Translations under genes and position numbers: made by a program
In this document: in pieces, positions 31,530-42,337 of the stretch
How positions within the stretch are numbered: position 1 is the stretch's first letter
Layout of the letters: each line of letters begins with the position of its first letter
Notes under the pieces: model-generated
What the model was told of the DNA's origin: nothing
The model's database searches: none
What the model saw: the letters and a program-made list of their open reading frames with translations, nothing else
Source of the DNA: Portulaca oleracea
Lineage: Eukaryota > Streptophyta > Magnoliopsida > Caryophyllales > Portulacaceae
Reading direction: 5' to 3'
DNA: 64,000 bases
NCBI GenBank assembly: GCA_029582165.1
Contig: CM055888.1
Span: forward strand, 29,341,408-29,405,407

Positions 31530-33586
31530 ACAGCAGCCTAAAAAGCCTTTGAAGAAGTTAAGGAGAGGCTTACTTCAGCCCCAGTTGTAGCACTACCCAA
31601 CTTCAGCGAAATTTTTGAGGTAGAATGTGATGCTTCAGGAATTTACATAGGAGCGGTATTAACCCAGGAGGGAAACCAGTTGCCTATTTCAGTGAAAAGT
31701 TGAATGATGCAAAGAGGAAGTACAACACCTACGACAAAGAGTTTAATGTCATCATTAGAGCTCTTCACCACTGGAGACACTACCTTATTGGAGTAGAGTT
31801 CATTCTACACAGTGATCATGAAGCCTTGAAATTCATTCAAGGACAGCACAAGTTCAACACCAGGCATGCTACTTGGGTCGAGTTCTTGCAGCTATTTCAC
31901 TTCATGATCCACCACAAATCAGGAGTGCTGAACAAAGGAGCAAATGCATTGAGTAGGAGGTATTTGTTGCTTCATATACTTGATTCTAGAATTGTTGGTT
32001 TTGAGCATTTGAAAGCTTTGTATCAGGAGGATGAAGACTTTAAGCAGGTGTACCAGAAGTGCCAGCAGAAAGCTCAGGGTCTGTATCACATAGACCAAGG
32101 TTATTTGTTGAAGGGAAACAGACTGTGTGTTCCCAAGAGTAGTTTCAGGGAGTTGTTGATCTCAGAAATTCATGGAGGGAGTCTAGCAGATCACTTTGGA
32201 GTTGAGAAGACCTTGCTGATGTTAAAAGAGCATTACAGTTGGCCAAAGACGAGAAGAGATGTGGAGCATCTATTGAAGAGGTGCAACATTTGTCAGTTGG
32301 CTAAGTCACACAGCCTACATCAAGGTTTATATACACCATTGCCAGTTCCCAGTAGCCCTTGGGAAGATGTCAGTCTTGATTTTATTGTGGGTTTGCCAAG
32401 AACTCAGAAAGGAAAGGATTCAATCATGGTGGTGGTTGATAGGTTTTCAAAGATGGCATATTTCATACCATGCCACACTACTTTTGATGACACCAGAGTT
32501 AATGAATTATTCTTCTAGGAGGTGGTAAGATTGCATGGAGTGCCAAAAACAATGGTGTCTGACAGGGATACTAAGTTTTTGAGCCATTTTTGGGTTACAT
32601 TGTTGAAGAAATTGGGCACCCAGCTCAAGAACTGCACCACTTTCCATCCACATACTGATGGGCAAACAGAGGTTACTAATAGAACACTTGGAGTCCTATT
32701 GAGAGCACTGATTCAAACACATAAAACATGATGGGACACACTTTTGCCCCATGCTGAGTTTGCTTACAACAAGGCACCATCCAAGGCCACGGGCTACTCT
32801 CCATTTCAAGTAGTCTATGGTAAAAATCCAATTTCCCCTTTGGATTTAGTTCCACTAACTACTTCTGTCAAATTTAGTTTTCAAGCAGGTAAAATAGCAT
32901 ATAAAATTAGGGAGCTTCATCAGCAAGTGAAGGAGAAAATTGCCAAGTATACTGAGCAGGTGTCTACATCAGCCAACAAACACAGGAAGAAGGTCACTTT
33001 CTAGCCAGGAGACTTAGTTTGGAACCACTTGAGGAAGGACAGGTTCCCCAACAAAAGAAAGGGAAAGCTGCTACCAAGAGCAGATGGACCATTTGAAGTG
33101 CTTGAGAAGATTGGAGACAATGTCTATAGGTTGGACCTATCTGAAGAGTATGGAGGTTCTGTAACATTCAATGTGGCAGATCTTCGACCATACTACCCAG
33201 CAGATGAAGACCTTCCAAGTTTGAGGACAAACTTTCCTCAACCTGGGGAGGATGATGGAGATTATCATGAAGAACAGCAAGCAGCAGCAGCTTCAGCAGC
33301 TAAGGAAGCATTTCTAGCAGAAACAGCAGGCTTCCCAATCCTAGCAAGGACAACAGGTCATTTAAAGTATCACTTAACAGTGCAGCTACCCAGCAGGAGG
33401 TTCACAACTTCATCAGCATCCACCAACCCACCAACAGCATCCATCCAAGCTTGTTACACACTTGTGAGGCAAGTTTTGGCACCTACAGCCATCCAGCCCA
33501 GCAGCATTGGTCATTCTGACCAAATCCAGTTCCCAACAACAACAGTCCAAGCAGTAGTCTTTCTCAATGTCATATCTGTTGATTGA
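31530..33586 (+). pseudogene. gypsy copy 5 RNase H-integrase, reading into LTR6
   Basis: The 272-codon frame 31700-32518 covers RNase H (YDKEFNVIIRAL, ILHSDHEALKF, NALSRR) and the first half of integrase ([23 protein letters not shown]). The RNase H terminal GAD is GAN here, losing a catalytic Asp. CAG-to-TAG at 32516-32518 stops it. The integrase core continues ([17 protein letters not shown]), with stops at about 32729 and 33001. The last frame (33029-33586, 185 codons) holds the C-terminal domain and crosses the polypurine tract into LTR6. From about 31940 onward the sequence is unlike copies 3/4, for example keeping TGG where they have TAG. Confidence 0.85.
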
Positions 33587-34525
33587 AGAAGATTCAGCCA
33601 AGGTTCCCTAGGAGTTTTTTGTTCTTTGTCAAGCCATTTTCAAGTCCAAACCAAGTCCCAGCATGTTCGAGCATGGCAACAGCAAGTTTCAAGTGCCAAA
33701 ACAAACAATCCCAGAAGGGTTGTTTATTATTAGTTTTTGTAGAACCCCAGTTCTATGGCTAAGTCTTGTGCCTTCTATCTATAGGGGTTATTTCGGTCCT
33801 TTCTAGCCTAATTCTATCCTGTTGTGATTACTTCCAGGTTAGCAATTGCGCGAGAATTACCTCAGTAACATTATTTTTACCCTCTTAGGCAGGAAAGCTT
33901 CTCATTGGTCCATTTTGCCACTCTTTTGGCATTTGGTCCAATCAGAGCTTAGCTAGCATTTTCCTTTTATTTTCTCTTCAAATTATACTCGAGATTATTA
34001 GGATGTAATCAGTTGTACTTGTTTTAAAGCTTTGTAGATTAGATTAAATCAGGGAGATTAAGCATATTAGCTTATGTTAAGCAACTGCTAATAAAACTAT
34101 AGGCAATCTTTATATTTTGAAGTTTTCAACAATGCAAGGATATCAGTGTTTATTTCAATAGTATTCTCGAGTGTCTTCGAACCTCTGAAAGTTTGTGAGT
34201 GTCCTACAACTCTCAGTCTTGGTTAAATCAGCTCCTGTCACTGGATATTGGCAAGAATCCAGCAAGTGTCAGCTGTGCTTGATCATCCATGGTTTGGTGT
34301 GTCTATAGAGGCATGAATGTGATAGTCCTTTGCCCTTGATTGCAGTTGTGGTGTGTATGTATTAACTGTAAGCAAGCCTATCCTTTATTTTCCTCATTGG
34401 GTTGTCTTCTATTCCAGCCAATTATTTCCAATTAGCTATTGTTATTACGGTCATTCCGGTGTGTATGTGAGTTGTATGATGCATTCTAGTTCAGTACTCT
34501 GATCTTTGTGACCTAGCATACATCA
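33253..34525 (+). repeat. gypsy LTR6 (3' outermost)
   Basis: 1273 bp, TGATGGAG...CATCA, preceded by GGGGAGGA (33245-33252). The reading frame entering from integrase stays open for about 110 codons, as in LTR3. Confidence 0.9.
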
Positions 34526-34530
34526 TTACA
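34526..34530. repeat. right TSD (TTACA) of gypsy block
   Basis: Matches the left copy at 6670-6674. Copia LTR sequence resumes directly after it. Confidence 0.9.
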
Positions 34531-34930
34531 AGACTTCTCAAAGGACTCAAAGAATGTGTTGAATGCTCTCTAGAAGGAAAGAAGAAATTGATTGAGGGTG
34601 TGGATGAATGTGGAATTCATCCACCTTATATAGGGAGCTTTTGGAGACAAAGGGAGTCAAAACTTTCCAAGAACATTAGGCACAATCCAAGGGATTTTAG
34701 TTGAATAATATTGATGAGAAATCATGACTGATTTCTCTATCAATATCATCCAAAAACATGCCCAAATACATTTGACCACGAGGCATAAATCAAGGGATTT
34801 CAAAATCAATCCCGATTGTAATCAACACGGATCGTGTTAGATCAACATGGTCCGTGTTGGAGCCAACACGACCCATGTTGGATCAACACGGTCCGTTTGA
34901 TCTTGTGCACATTTTCTGTGCTCTCTAGAC
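34526..34930 (-). repeat. 5' LTR of copia C1, second part (truncated)
   Basis: Continues the copia LTR from 6674, matching about 3245-3671 of the 3' LTR. It lacks about 25 bp (3268-3293 equivalent) and stops matching at about 34930, so the outer ~140-155 bp and the outer target duplication are lost. It contains four decayed ACACGG-type modules at 34825-34897. Confidence 0.85.
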
Positions 34931-35299
34931 CTCGTCTGGTCGGTGGTCAAGGCCGACCAGCCACCAGCACGTGGGGGGTAAATCTCCTCTCAAATATATT
35001 TGCCTAGGGAAATGTTGATTCACACTTGGATGACAATGTGTTTGTATTTGAGCTTTGTGAGGTGTTTTTTGAGTGTTTTTGTGAGGATTCGAGCTGGTGA
35101 CCTCACGGCATTGGATTTGCATGGCTTGCTTTTACGTAGGCATTTTTCATGTGATGTTGCATGCAATGTTAAAGCAAATACGTACGTGTAAAGTGCACGT
35201 ACTTTAGCTTTTGTCTTCCGGCCTTTTCTTCTTTATTTGATCCTATTTTATTATACCGATATGCCATATTATTTTGTGACAAAATCTGGTGTTTACATA
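34931..35299. other. unassigned sequence after the copia truncation
   Basis: No coding sequence is recognised. It opens with an 8-bp-arm inverted repeat (CTGGTCGG 34936-34943, CCGACCAG 34953-34960) right at the truncation point. A second short inverted repeat (GTACGTG/CACGTAC) lies near 35182-35200. It could be the interior of a CACTA-like element whose end is at 35410. Confidence 0.4.
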
Positions 35300-35410
35300 C
35301 AACAACCTATAGTAACAACAATTAAATGTCGTTGCCATAAACCTTTATCGCAACAACTAAAAAGAGGTCGTTGCCAAAAATCGTTGTCAAAAAGGGGTTT
35401 TTTAGTAGTG
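35300..35410 (-). mobile_element. CACTA-like terminal fragment
   Basis: On the minus strand the end at 35410 reads CACTACTAAAAAACCCC. It is followed by subterminal repeats of GACAACGA/GGCAACGACC type (near 35382, 35367 and 35329). CACTA terminus plus short subterminal repeats is the usual architecture of CACTA/EnSpm ends. No second end or transposase is seen in the window. Confidence 0.6.
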
Positions 35411-36659
35411 GTTTCATGGGGTTAGTCCATCTACATTCTTCCCCCAACTACGTAATCCCAATGAATTTCAGTGCTGGTGACATTTTCGACCACCCACTTT
35501 CACCAAAAGAAAAAGCAATAAAACCTAACAATTTTTCAGGACCACCATTATTATCAGACCACCATTTTAGTCAGATTTGAAAGGATTGAGGAAGAAGAAG
35601 AAGAAGAAGAAGATAAACGTAGCCTCACTTCCTTTTTATCTATGCCTCTACCACCATCACCACCACCACCACCACCACCTTACCTCATCACCTCTATGCT
35701 CTTAGTGGAGGGAGAAGAAGATAGGTCGTTGTTGCTTGATGACACAACCCAACCCTCCGTTATTGTCGGGCCACCATTGTCTCTAGGGCTAAAGGTGGCC
35801 TAGGTTCCTCAGGTTAAGGTTAGGGAAGATTGACGGAGAAGACAATTCAATGTCGGTTCTAGTTTTTTTTTTTTCTTTTTTGTCTTTTCATTTAAACTTT
35901 CATTAAGTTTAGTTTAATCAAATTTAGTGTTGCAGTAGGAATGAATATTGTTAGGTAGTGTAGTGGTTATTGCCTAAGTTTGGAATCTTAAAGTGTTGTT
36001 GGAGGTAAAAGGTTGGACTAGTACCTAATCTCTTTCTCAAAACTTCATTGGTTGGAGCTCATAATTTTGGTGACTTTCCTTGTGATTCTTGTATTCAAAA
36101 TAATTCTCACCGTTTTGGAGCTAATATTATAGTAAGTTTTCAATTATTCGGATAATTTTTTTTACCAAAAAATTATGGCAATCCAACCCATCAATGAAAT
36201 CGCACGAATTCTTTTCACAAAAATTCTAAATGCACCAATTAGTAGTGTACAACATATGAAGCAAATGCTTATGTGGTTTCTATTTTAATTATTTTTGTTT
36301 CCATCATATAAATTACGACTTCACCTTTTCTCTATCCAAATCTTTCCCTATAACACCCTGTAAATTCAATTATAAAAATTCTAACGCTCAACCTATGGTG
36401 GCCTGGTGATTTTGGCTGCAATGGTGTAACGGTTGCTATGGTGGTTAGTATGCAGTTGGCGGAAGTTAGAGCACGAGAGAGAGAAAGATAAGAATGAAAG
36501 AAAGATGAGAATGAGAATGAGAAAAAAGAAAAGGGGTTGGGATAGCCGGGGATTTATTTAGTTTAGGGTTGAGCTTGAGTTGGGGAGGGTTTAACTTGAG
36601 TTAAGGGAAGTATTAAGGGTATTTATACCTATAAAAAAAATAATAATAAATACCTTGGC
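35411..36659. other. intergenic or unassigned DNA with microsatellites
   Basis: No convincing gene. It contains a (GAA)n run at 35591-35612, an (ACC)n-type run at about 35650-35680, a T-rich tract near 35867-35885 and a GA-rich stretch near 36475-36535. A short open frame at 35371-35580 starts within the CACTA end and matches nothing I recognise. Confidence 0.5.
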
Positions 36660-38311
36660 ACCTACTCTCGCCATGCCTCAAGATAATGATGGCTTTCTTA
36701 TCTACAGTGAGCTAGGGCCCTCGCAAAGGGCTAGGGTATGTGTTAATGCAAGACAAGAAGGTGATTGTCTACGCCTCAAGACAGTTGAAGATGCATGAGA
36801 AGAACTACTCCACTCATGATCTGGAGTTGGCAGCAGTAATTTTTGCATTCAAAATTTGGAGGCACTGTCTCTATAGGGAGGTGTTTACAAACCATTAGAG
36901 TCTGAAGTACCTCTTCACCCAGAAAGAGTTAAATCTTTGACATACTAGGTGGTTGGAGTTTTTTAAAAGACTACGATGTTAATATTCAGTACTACCCGAG
37001 GAAGGCCAACGTGGTGCCGGATGCTCTTAGCCGAAGGTCGTACCCCATAACAAACCACTTGGTGACATAACCACATGAGTTGTGTGAGGAGTTCCAGAGG
37101 TTAGAGATTAATATGGTGAAACCAAGGAGAAGGGCAGTGATGAATACCATTGAAGTGCAACCTGCTCTCCTGGAGGAAATTAAGCATGCCCATGAGATAG
37201 ATATCTAACTGGACAAGATAGAGGAAGAAATATAACAAGGAAAGGCAATGGGATTTGTAATCCACATGGATGGAACCCTGAGGTTCCAAAACTGTGTATG
37301 TGTGCATAACATAAAGGAGTAACAGACGTTTCAGTAGAGTAACATGAAGCAGGAAGCGATAGAGTACATGAGAAGAACTACTCCATCATAATGTGGAGTT
37401 GACCGCGGTAGTTTTTGCATTCAAAATTTGTAGGCACTATCTCTATAGGGAGGTGTTTACAAACAATTAGAGTCTGAAGTACCTCTTCACGCAGAAAGAG
37501 CTAAATCTTCGACAAATTGGGTGGTTGGAGTTTTTTAAAGACTTCGACGTTAATATTCAATACCACTCGAGGAAGGCCAACGTGGTGGCAAGATGCTCTT
37601 AACCGAAGGTCGTATCCCACAACAAACCACTTGGTGACGTAACCACATGAGTTGTGTGAGGGGTTCCAGAGGTTAGAGATCAATGCGGTGACACCAAGGA
37701 GAAAGGCAGTGATGAATACCATTGAAGTGCGACCTGCTCTCCTAGAGGAAATTAAACATGCCAATGAGATAGATATGCAACTGGAGAAGATAGAGGAAGA
37801 CATATAACAAGAAAAAGGCAGGGGATTTGTAATCCACATGGAGGGAACCCTGAGGTTCCAAAACCGTGTATGTGTGCGTAACATAAAGGAGTAACAGACA
37901 TTTCAGTGGAGTAACATGAAGCAGGAAGTGGTAGAGTACATGAGAAGAACTACCCCACCCATGATCTGGAGTTGGCAACGGTAGTTTTTGTATTCAAAAT
38001 TTGGAGGCACTATCTCTATAGGGAGGTGTTTACAAACCATTAGAGTCTGAAGTACCTCTTCATGCAGAAAGAGCTAAATCTTCGAAAGACTAGGTGGTTA
38101 GAGTTTTTTAAAGACTACGACGTTAATATTCAGTAAAACCCGAGGAAGGCGAACGTGGTGGCAGATGCTCTTAGCCAAAGGTCGTACCCCACAACAAACC
38201 ACTTGGTGACGTAACCACATGAGTTGTGTGAGAAGTTCCAGAGGTTAGAGATCAATGTGGTGACACCAAGGAGAAGGGCAGTGATGAATACCATTGAAGC
38301 GCGACCTGCTC
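36660..38311 (+). pseudogene. tandem array of a gypsy RNase H-integrase fragment (~572-bp unit, three copies)
   Basis: Plus-strand translation gives Ty3/gypsy RNase H (GLGCVLMQ-like, [22 protein letters not shown] split by stops, then VVPDALSRRSYP) running into the start of integrase. The sequence then returns to the middle of RNase H and repeats. Units begin at the CATGAGAAG word at 36794, 37367 and 37939, giving periods of 573 and 572 bp; the third unit ends at 38311 where the LARD-like LTR starts. All units have several in-frame stops (for example TAG for the codon after 'acaaaccat'), so none is functional. The sequence 36660-36793 is the unrepeated RNase H start. This family differs from the 6675-34525 block. 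Confidence 0.82.
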
Positions 38312-39176
38312 TATAATAGCCCCGACTTTTGCGATATTACTTAGCAATATTTTAATCCATATAATTTTGATTTAGTGGAAGCTTATAAAGTCGGGAGTGT
38401 TACCGCCACTTTCCCAAACAGTGAGAAAGCAAGGCTTTTACTGCGTCCAAATGATAAATTAAAATAATAAAGATAAAGGAAAATTAAAAGATGAGCCATT
38501 TCTAATTAAATCGATAATATTCAAGTACTTCCTAATAATTCCTTAACTGAACAAAATGTTCAATCTAACTAATACAATTGTCTTGAGTAGTTATTTTGAC
38601 CATGGTGATTCCTCTTTTTCCGATGCATATCCTCAAGGTACCTGCCATCTAAACCAAAATATAAAACACGAGTTTTGACCTCAGTACAATGCAACCCTAT
38701 CACGTAAAATTCATTTTTTTCGATCATTTAAATTCATTTTACAAAATATAGAGGGAAATAATGTAGGTAAAACATGACATTTTGTTGATAAAATATATAA
38801 TTACAAGTGTATTTTTCTGGGTGTGGAACCCTTTTTATATTATTGTTGAGCCTGCAGGCTATATAACCCTCGGATCATATCCTTCGCTATGCACACACCT
38901 GAGTTGGTTATTAACTCAGATACCAGTACCGAGAATGTTAATAATTGTAAATATATAATAATGTTGGTTCTTGGCTTTGCATGTAAACATATTTGAACAT
39001 AAAATGTATGATGCATGATATAAATATTTGGGCATAAAATTGATACTGTATAATTGCAATAAAAATCAATAGCAATTGCATGTGCCTTTTTTTCTGGAAC
39101 TCTGATTACTTTTGATAGATATCAAAATACTCCACCTTTTGAATAAGAGATATATGTAATAAATTATAAAAGAAAA

Positions 39177-39461
39177 GGAAATTGGATTCTAATAATACGA
39201 ACTTTTGGCCATATCAAACTTAATAATGCGAACTTTCGATTTGGTGATTAATAATATGAACTTTGACCCCCTGTTGCCCCCCAATAACACGCCATCGAGT
39301 TAAAATTAACTTAACTTGGTGGCGATCCTAGCTAGCGGCGGAGGTATGTTGTCTTTGTATTTTGACATTGTCATGTCATCAGTTGACTTAAAAAAATGCC
39401 AACTCACCCTTTTATATTTTTTTCCCTTTTATTTTTTTTTAACCCACCTTCTTCTTCTCAC
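39177..39461 (+). repeat. Pack-MULE left TIR
   Basis: Pairs with 40608-40874. It contains GTCAACTGATGAC-type and TTCGTATTATTAAG-type words in inverted order relative to the right end. A poly-C run follows at about 39462-39473. Confidence 0.85.
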
Positions 39462-39749
39462 CCCCCCCCCCCGACCTGCTTGTCTTCTCTCAGCCTTCTC
39501 TCAGCCTCCCTGCCGACTGCCCCCCCCCGATCTGCTTGCCGGAACTCGCCGCCGTCACCGCCTCGATCTCCGATAACTACCTCTCCCTTATTGTTTTTGC
39601 AAACCCAATTGCATCCTACCCAAACCTAGATCTAGCCACCCCACCATTCTTTCTGACCACCTACTCGCCAGAAACCTCATCCACTCTTACCTCCTTTAAC
39701 CCATCTCAAACCCCTCGACCACCACAAACCTTCCCTGCCCAGAAATCAA

Positions 39750-40360
39750 CTACCATCCATCACCCGTGACACCCTCTGATTGCATTCGTTTAAAAATGGC
39801 GACGGCTTCCTCTGGTAAACGGTTCAGCGAGTAAGCAGAAAGCATCATGATATTCCAAGAGACCAAGTCCCAGAGGCGAATTTCATCGAACACGTAGCGT
39901 GCGTCTCTAATCAGACCGGATTTTCCATAGAGATCGACTGCAGCACTGCCCACAAAACAGTCCATATTCAACCCAATTTTCACCACAAAGCAATGCAACT
40001 ATCTGCTTATTCTAAGGTCACTGAGCTCAACACAAGCACGAATCAAGACATTCATGGTTGTCGAATCTGGAAGAACATAACCCATCAACATTCTTTTGAT
40101 GTAACAAAAACTCAATCGAACCCTCGAACCAACATCGAATTCACTGGTCACTGCCATCCTGAATACCCACAACAAAATCAATCAAAAAGAATTCTGAAAA
40201 GCTGACTGAAAACAGGAGCACAATCAGATATTGGGTCTTCCAATGACAAAGCTGAATTTGAAGCTAAAGCAGGACTATGAAACAAGCGAGAAAAAACCCT
40301 AGTTTTGAAAATTGAAGGGTTTCTGAGGAAGTCTATATGAGAAAAGTGAGCGAAAATCAA
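39750..40360 (-). pseudogene. captured pentatricopeptide-repeat (PPR) gene fragment
   Basis: The minus strand from ATG 40360 gives a 60-codon N-terminal region rich in Arg, Ser, Phe and Leu (RNPSIFKTRVFSRLFHSP), typical of organelle transit peptides. After a frameshift near 40180, PPR repeats follow: DSTTMNVLIRACVELSDL, then DCFVGSAAVDLYGKSGL with RDARYVFDEI, then VSWNIMMLSAYSLNRLPEEA and VAIFKRMQSEG. These are P, L and S-type motifs of a plant PLS-class PPR protein; such proteins bind organelle RNA for editing or processing. TAG replaces a CAG near 39999. The fragment stops at about 39750, so only the transit region and about three motifs were captured. The parent gene is not in the window. 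Confidence 0.82.
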
Positions 40361-40607
40361 TTCTGGAGAGAAATCCTCCCCTGATCCTTTCTCTGTCTCT
40401 GCAGTGAAAGTGAATTTGATTTCAATGGAAGGTCAGTCATTTCACTCGATTTCCTTCAATCTCGCATTGTTCAATTATGAAATTAGGGTTTATGTTTGTT
40501 TGCCCTACTCGAATCCTGAATGAGCATCCCTCTCTTTTTTCTTCTACCACAGATCAAACGATGGAAATTGTGCTAGAAGATGGCAAGGTCAAGATGGAAA
40601 TTAGGGC

Positions 40608-40874
40608 GTGAGAAGAAGAGTGGTGGGTTAAAAAAATAAAAGGGTGAGTTGGCACTTTTTTTAAGTCAACTGATGACATGGCAAGGTCAAAATACAATGA
40701 CAACATACCTCCGCCGCCAGCTAGGATTGCCACCTAGTTAAGTTAATCTTAACTCGTTGGCATGTTATTGGGGGCAACAAGGGGTCAAAGTTCATATTAT
40801 TAATCACCAAATCGAAAGTTCGTATTATTAAGTCTTATATGACCAAAAGTTCGTATTATTAGAATCCAATTTCC
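40608..40874 (-). repeat. Pack-MULE right TIR
   Basis: Reverse complement of the left TIR, ending GAATCCAATTTCC at 40874. Confidence 0.85.
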
Positions 40875-42327
40875 CAAAAAGAAATAATAATCAGTAAATA
40901 GTATTATTATTTGAAAAATATTAAGTAGTGAAATAAGTAGTAAAATAGGGGTAATTAATTAGGAAATTATCGAAATGGATTAATTTGGATTGGGAGTATT
41001 TGGCCCAATAAGGGTTTAGTTAGGTTTTTGAGTGTGAAAATAAAAGAGAGAGCCTTCCCTTCTCTTTCTTTTATATGCACGCACAACAGGGGCCAAGGGA
41101 GGAATCCAGCCATGACAGAGGGCCTCGGGCTTCAGTGGTTCGGTGGTGCGGTGTGGGGGCAAGGTGGAACCAAAGATTGCGCAGGCAATGGTGGGGAGAA
41201 CCACCACATCAGAAGTGGTGGTCATGGAGGAGTTGTGCCGCGAAACAGAGGAGAGAGAAAGGGTGGTTTTTGGGTGGCGGAAATGGGTGGTTTTCGGCGA
41301 GTAATAGTCAACACAGGTAACTTTACTCTTAAATTGGTGATTCTTGTGATTAGAGATGTCGGTATTTGATATGTGGATTTGATTTTGTTGATGGATGAAT
41401 AAGGGTTGAATTTGGGATTTGGGTTTTGATTTTTGTTAGACTGGACGTGTGGCTGCAACTGGCGGATGGTCAGGGTCGTGACGGTGGTGATGGCGGAGGT
41501 AAGATGGTGGTCTTGGTGGTGGTGAACGATGGTGATGGTAGTTCTATGGTGATGACGAGCAGAAGCGAAAAACGGAGAATGAAGATGGGTTTTTATGGTT
41601 GAGTTCAAGCCATACTCCAATTTGGTTGAATAAACTGTAAGGTTTGGGTGCGGTTATATAGCAATAGTTGATGAAGCTTGTTACTAACTCTTTAGGAAGT
41701 GTGACTTCAATAGGCTTGGTTGAATGGTCTGAAGTCTTGGACAGACAAAGTTTATTGGAGGAAGAGGGAGGTGGAGCTAGAAGAGATAGTTGTTTCAACT
41801 TACCAAATTATTTGGACGGTTTCTTTTAGATAGGAGGGCTCTAGTTGGTGGAAGACCATAAAAGAGGAGTCAAAACTTGAAGGTGAAGGAGAAAATTAGG
41901 ATGAGGGTGGTGGTGATGTAGAAAAATACTCTCCTTTAGTTGTACCAAAAAGCTACCCAATTATATTTATTGTTATTATTAACTAGGAAAACTAAGAAAT
42001 GTTGAAAATATTTTTAGATAAATTGAGTAGGGATGAAAAAGTAGGATTAATATTATTATTATAGGAGCAAATCAAAACAAATAAATAAGTAAAGTTTATA
42101 AGAAAATAATATTGACACTTAATCGAAATGAAAATGGTATGAATAAAATCTAGTGTCTCTGGCTAGTAATATTATGATAGATACAAAGAGCTTTAAAAAG
42201 GTTTAACAATACAATTTAAACATAAAAAACGATTTAATAAGCTCTAAATAAAAGAAAAATAAAAATTAGATCCTAAGTAATACAATAAATCATAATTAAG
42301 TAAATATTAAAATTTCGGGCTGTTACA

Positions 42328-42337
42328 TCCTACCCCT
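42328..42337 (-). promoter_or_regulatory. polypurine tract of LARD-like element
   Basis: The minus strand reads AGGGGTAGGA immediately before the LTR start TGTAACAGCCC. The preceding minus-strand text TTTCGAGGACGAAACTT resembles the usual end of gypsy pol just upstream of the tract. Confidence 0.7.

Larger units (their letters stand above)
6675..34525 (+). mobile_element. 27.9-kb tandem Ty3/gypsy block (six LTRs, five bodies)
   Basis: One plus-strand Ty3/gypsy family is repeated head to tail: LTR1 (6675-7931), body 1, LTR2 (12170-13377), body 2, LTR3 (truncated, 17288-17936), body 3, LTR4 (22328-23569), body 4, LTR5 (27795-29036), body 5, LTR6 (33253-34525). LTRs start TGATGGAG and end CATCA, followed by a tRNA-Met type binding site and preceded by GGGGAGGA as polypurine tract. 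The domain order protease-RT-RNase H-integrase defines Ty3/gypsy. Only the outermost LTRs carry the target duplication TTACA on both sides, so the block is a single insertion expanded in place. All bodies are defective. Confidence 0.92.
39177..40874. mobile_element. Pack-MULE with long terminal inverted repeats
   Basis: Left TIR 39177-39461 and right TIR 40608-40874 are inverted copies of about 270-280 bp with small gaps, starting GGAAATTGGATTCTAATAAT. AAAAGAAA flanks both sides (39168-39175 and 40877-40884), a probable 8-9 bp target duplication. Long TIRs with a 9-bp-class duplication indicate a Mutator-like element. It has no transposase. The 1.1-kb interior contains a fragment of a PPR gene and a C-rich segment (39462-39760) of unknown source, so it fits a gene-capturing Pack-MULE. 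Confidence 0.82.
38312..42327 (-). repeat. 3' LTR of LARD-like element (contains Pack-MULE)
   Basis: 4016 bp including a ~1.7-kb MULE at 39177-40874. The first ~390 bp match 61587-61964 closely. The outer end is mutated (TATAATAGCCCC for TGTAACAGCCCC). The interval 41050-41600 is rich in GGTGG and contains spurious frames; no gene is supported there. Confidence 0.8.

Noticed and set aside
35371..35580. 70-codon plus-strand frame as a host gene exon
   Set aside because: It begins inside the CACTA-like end and has no recognisable domain; evidence is too weak to call a gene.
41016..41798. Several GC-rich frames (for example 41028-41369 plus, 41222-41620 minus)
   Set aside because: Low-complexity His/Thr- or Gly-rich translations from GGTGG-rich DNA inside the LARD-like 3' LTR; no domain or conserved start.
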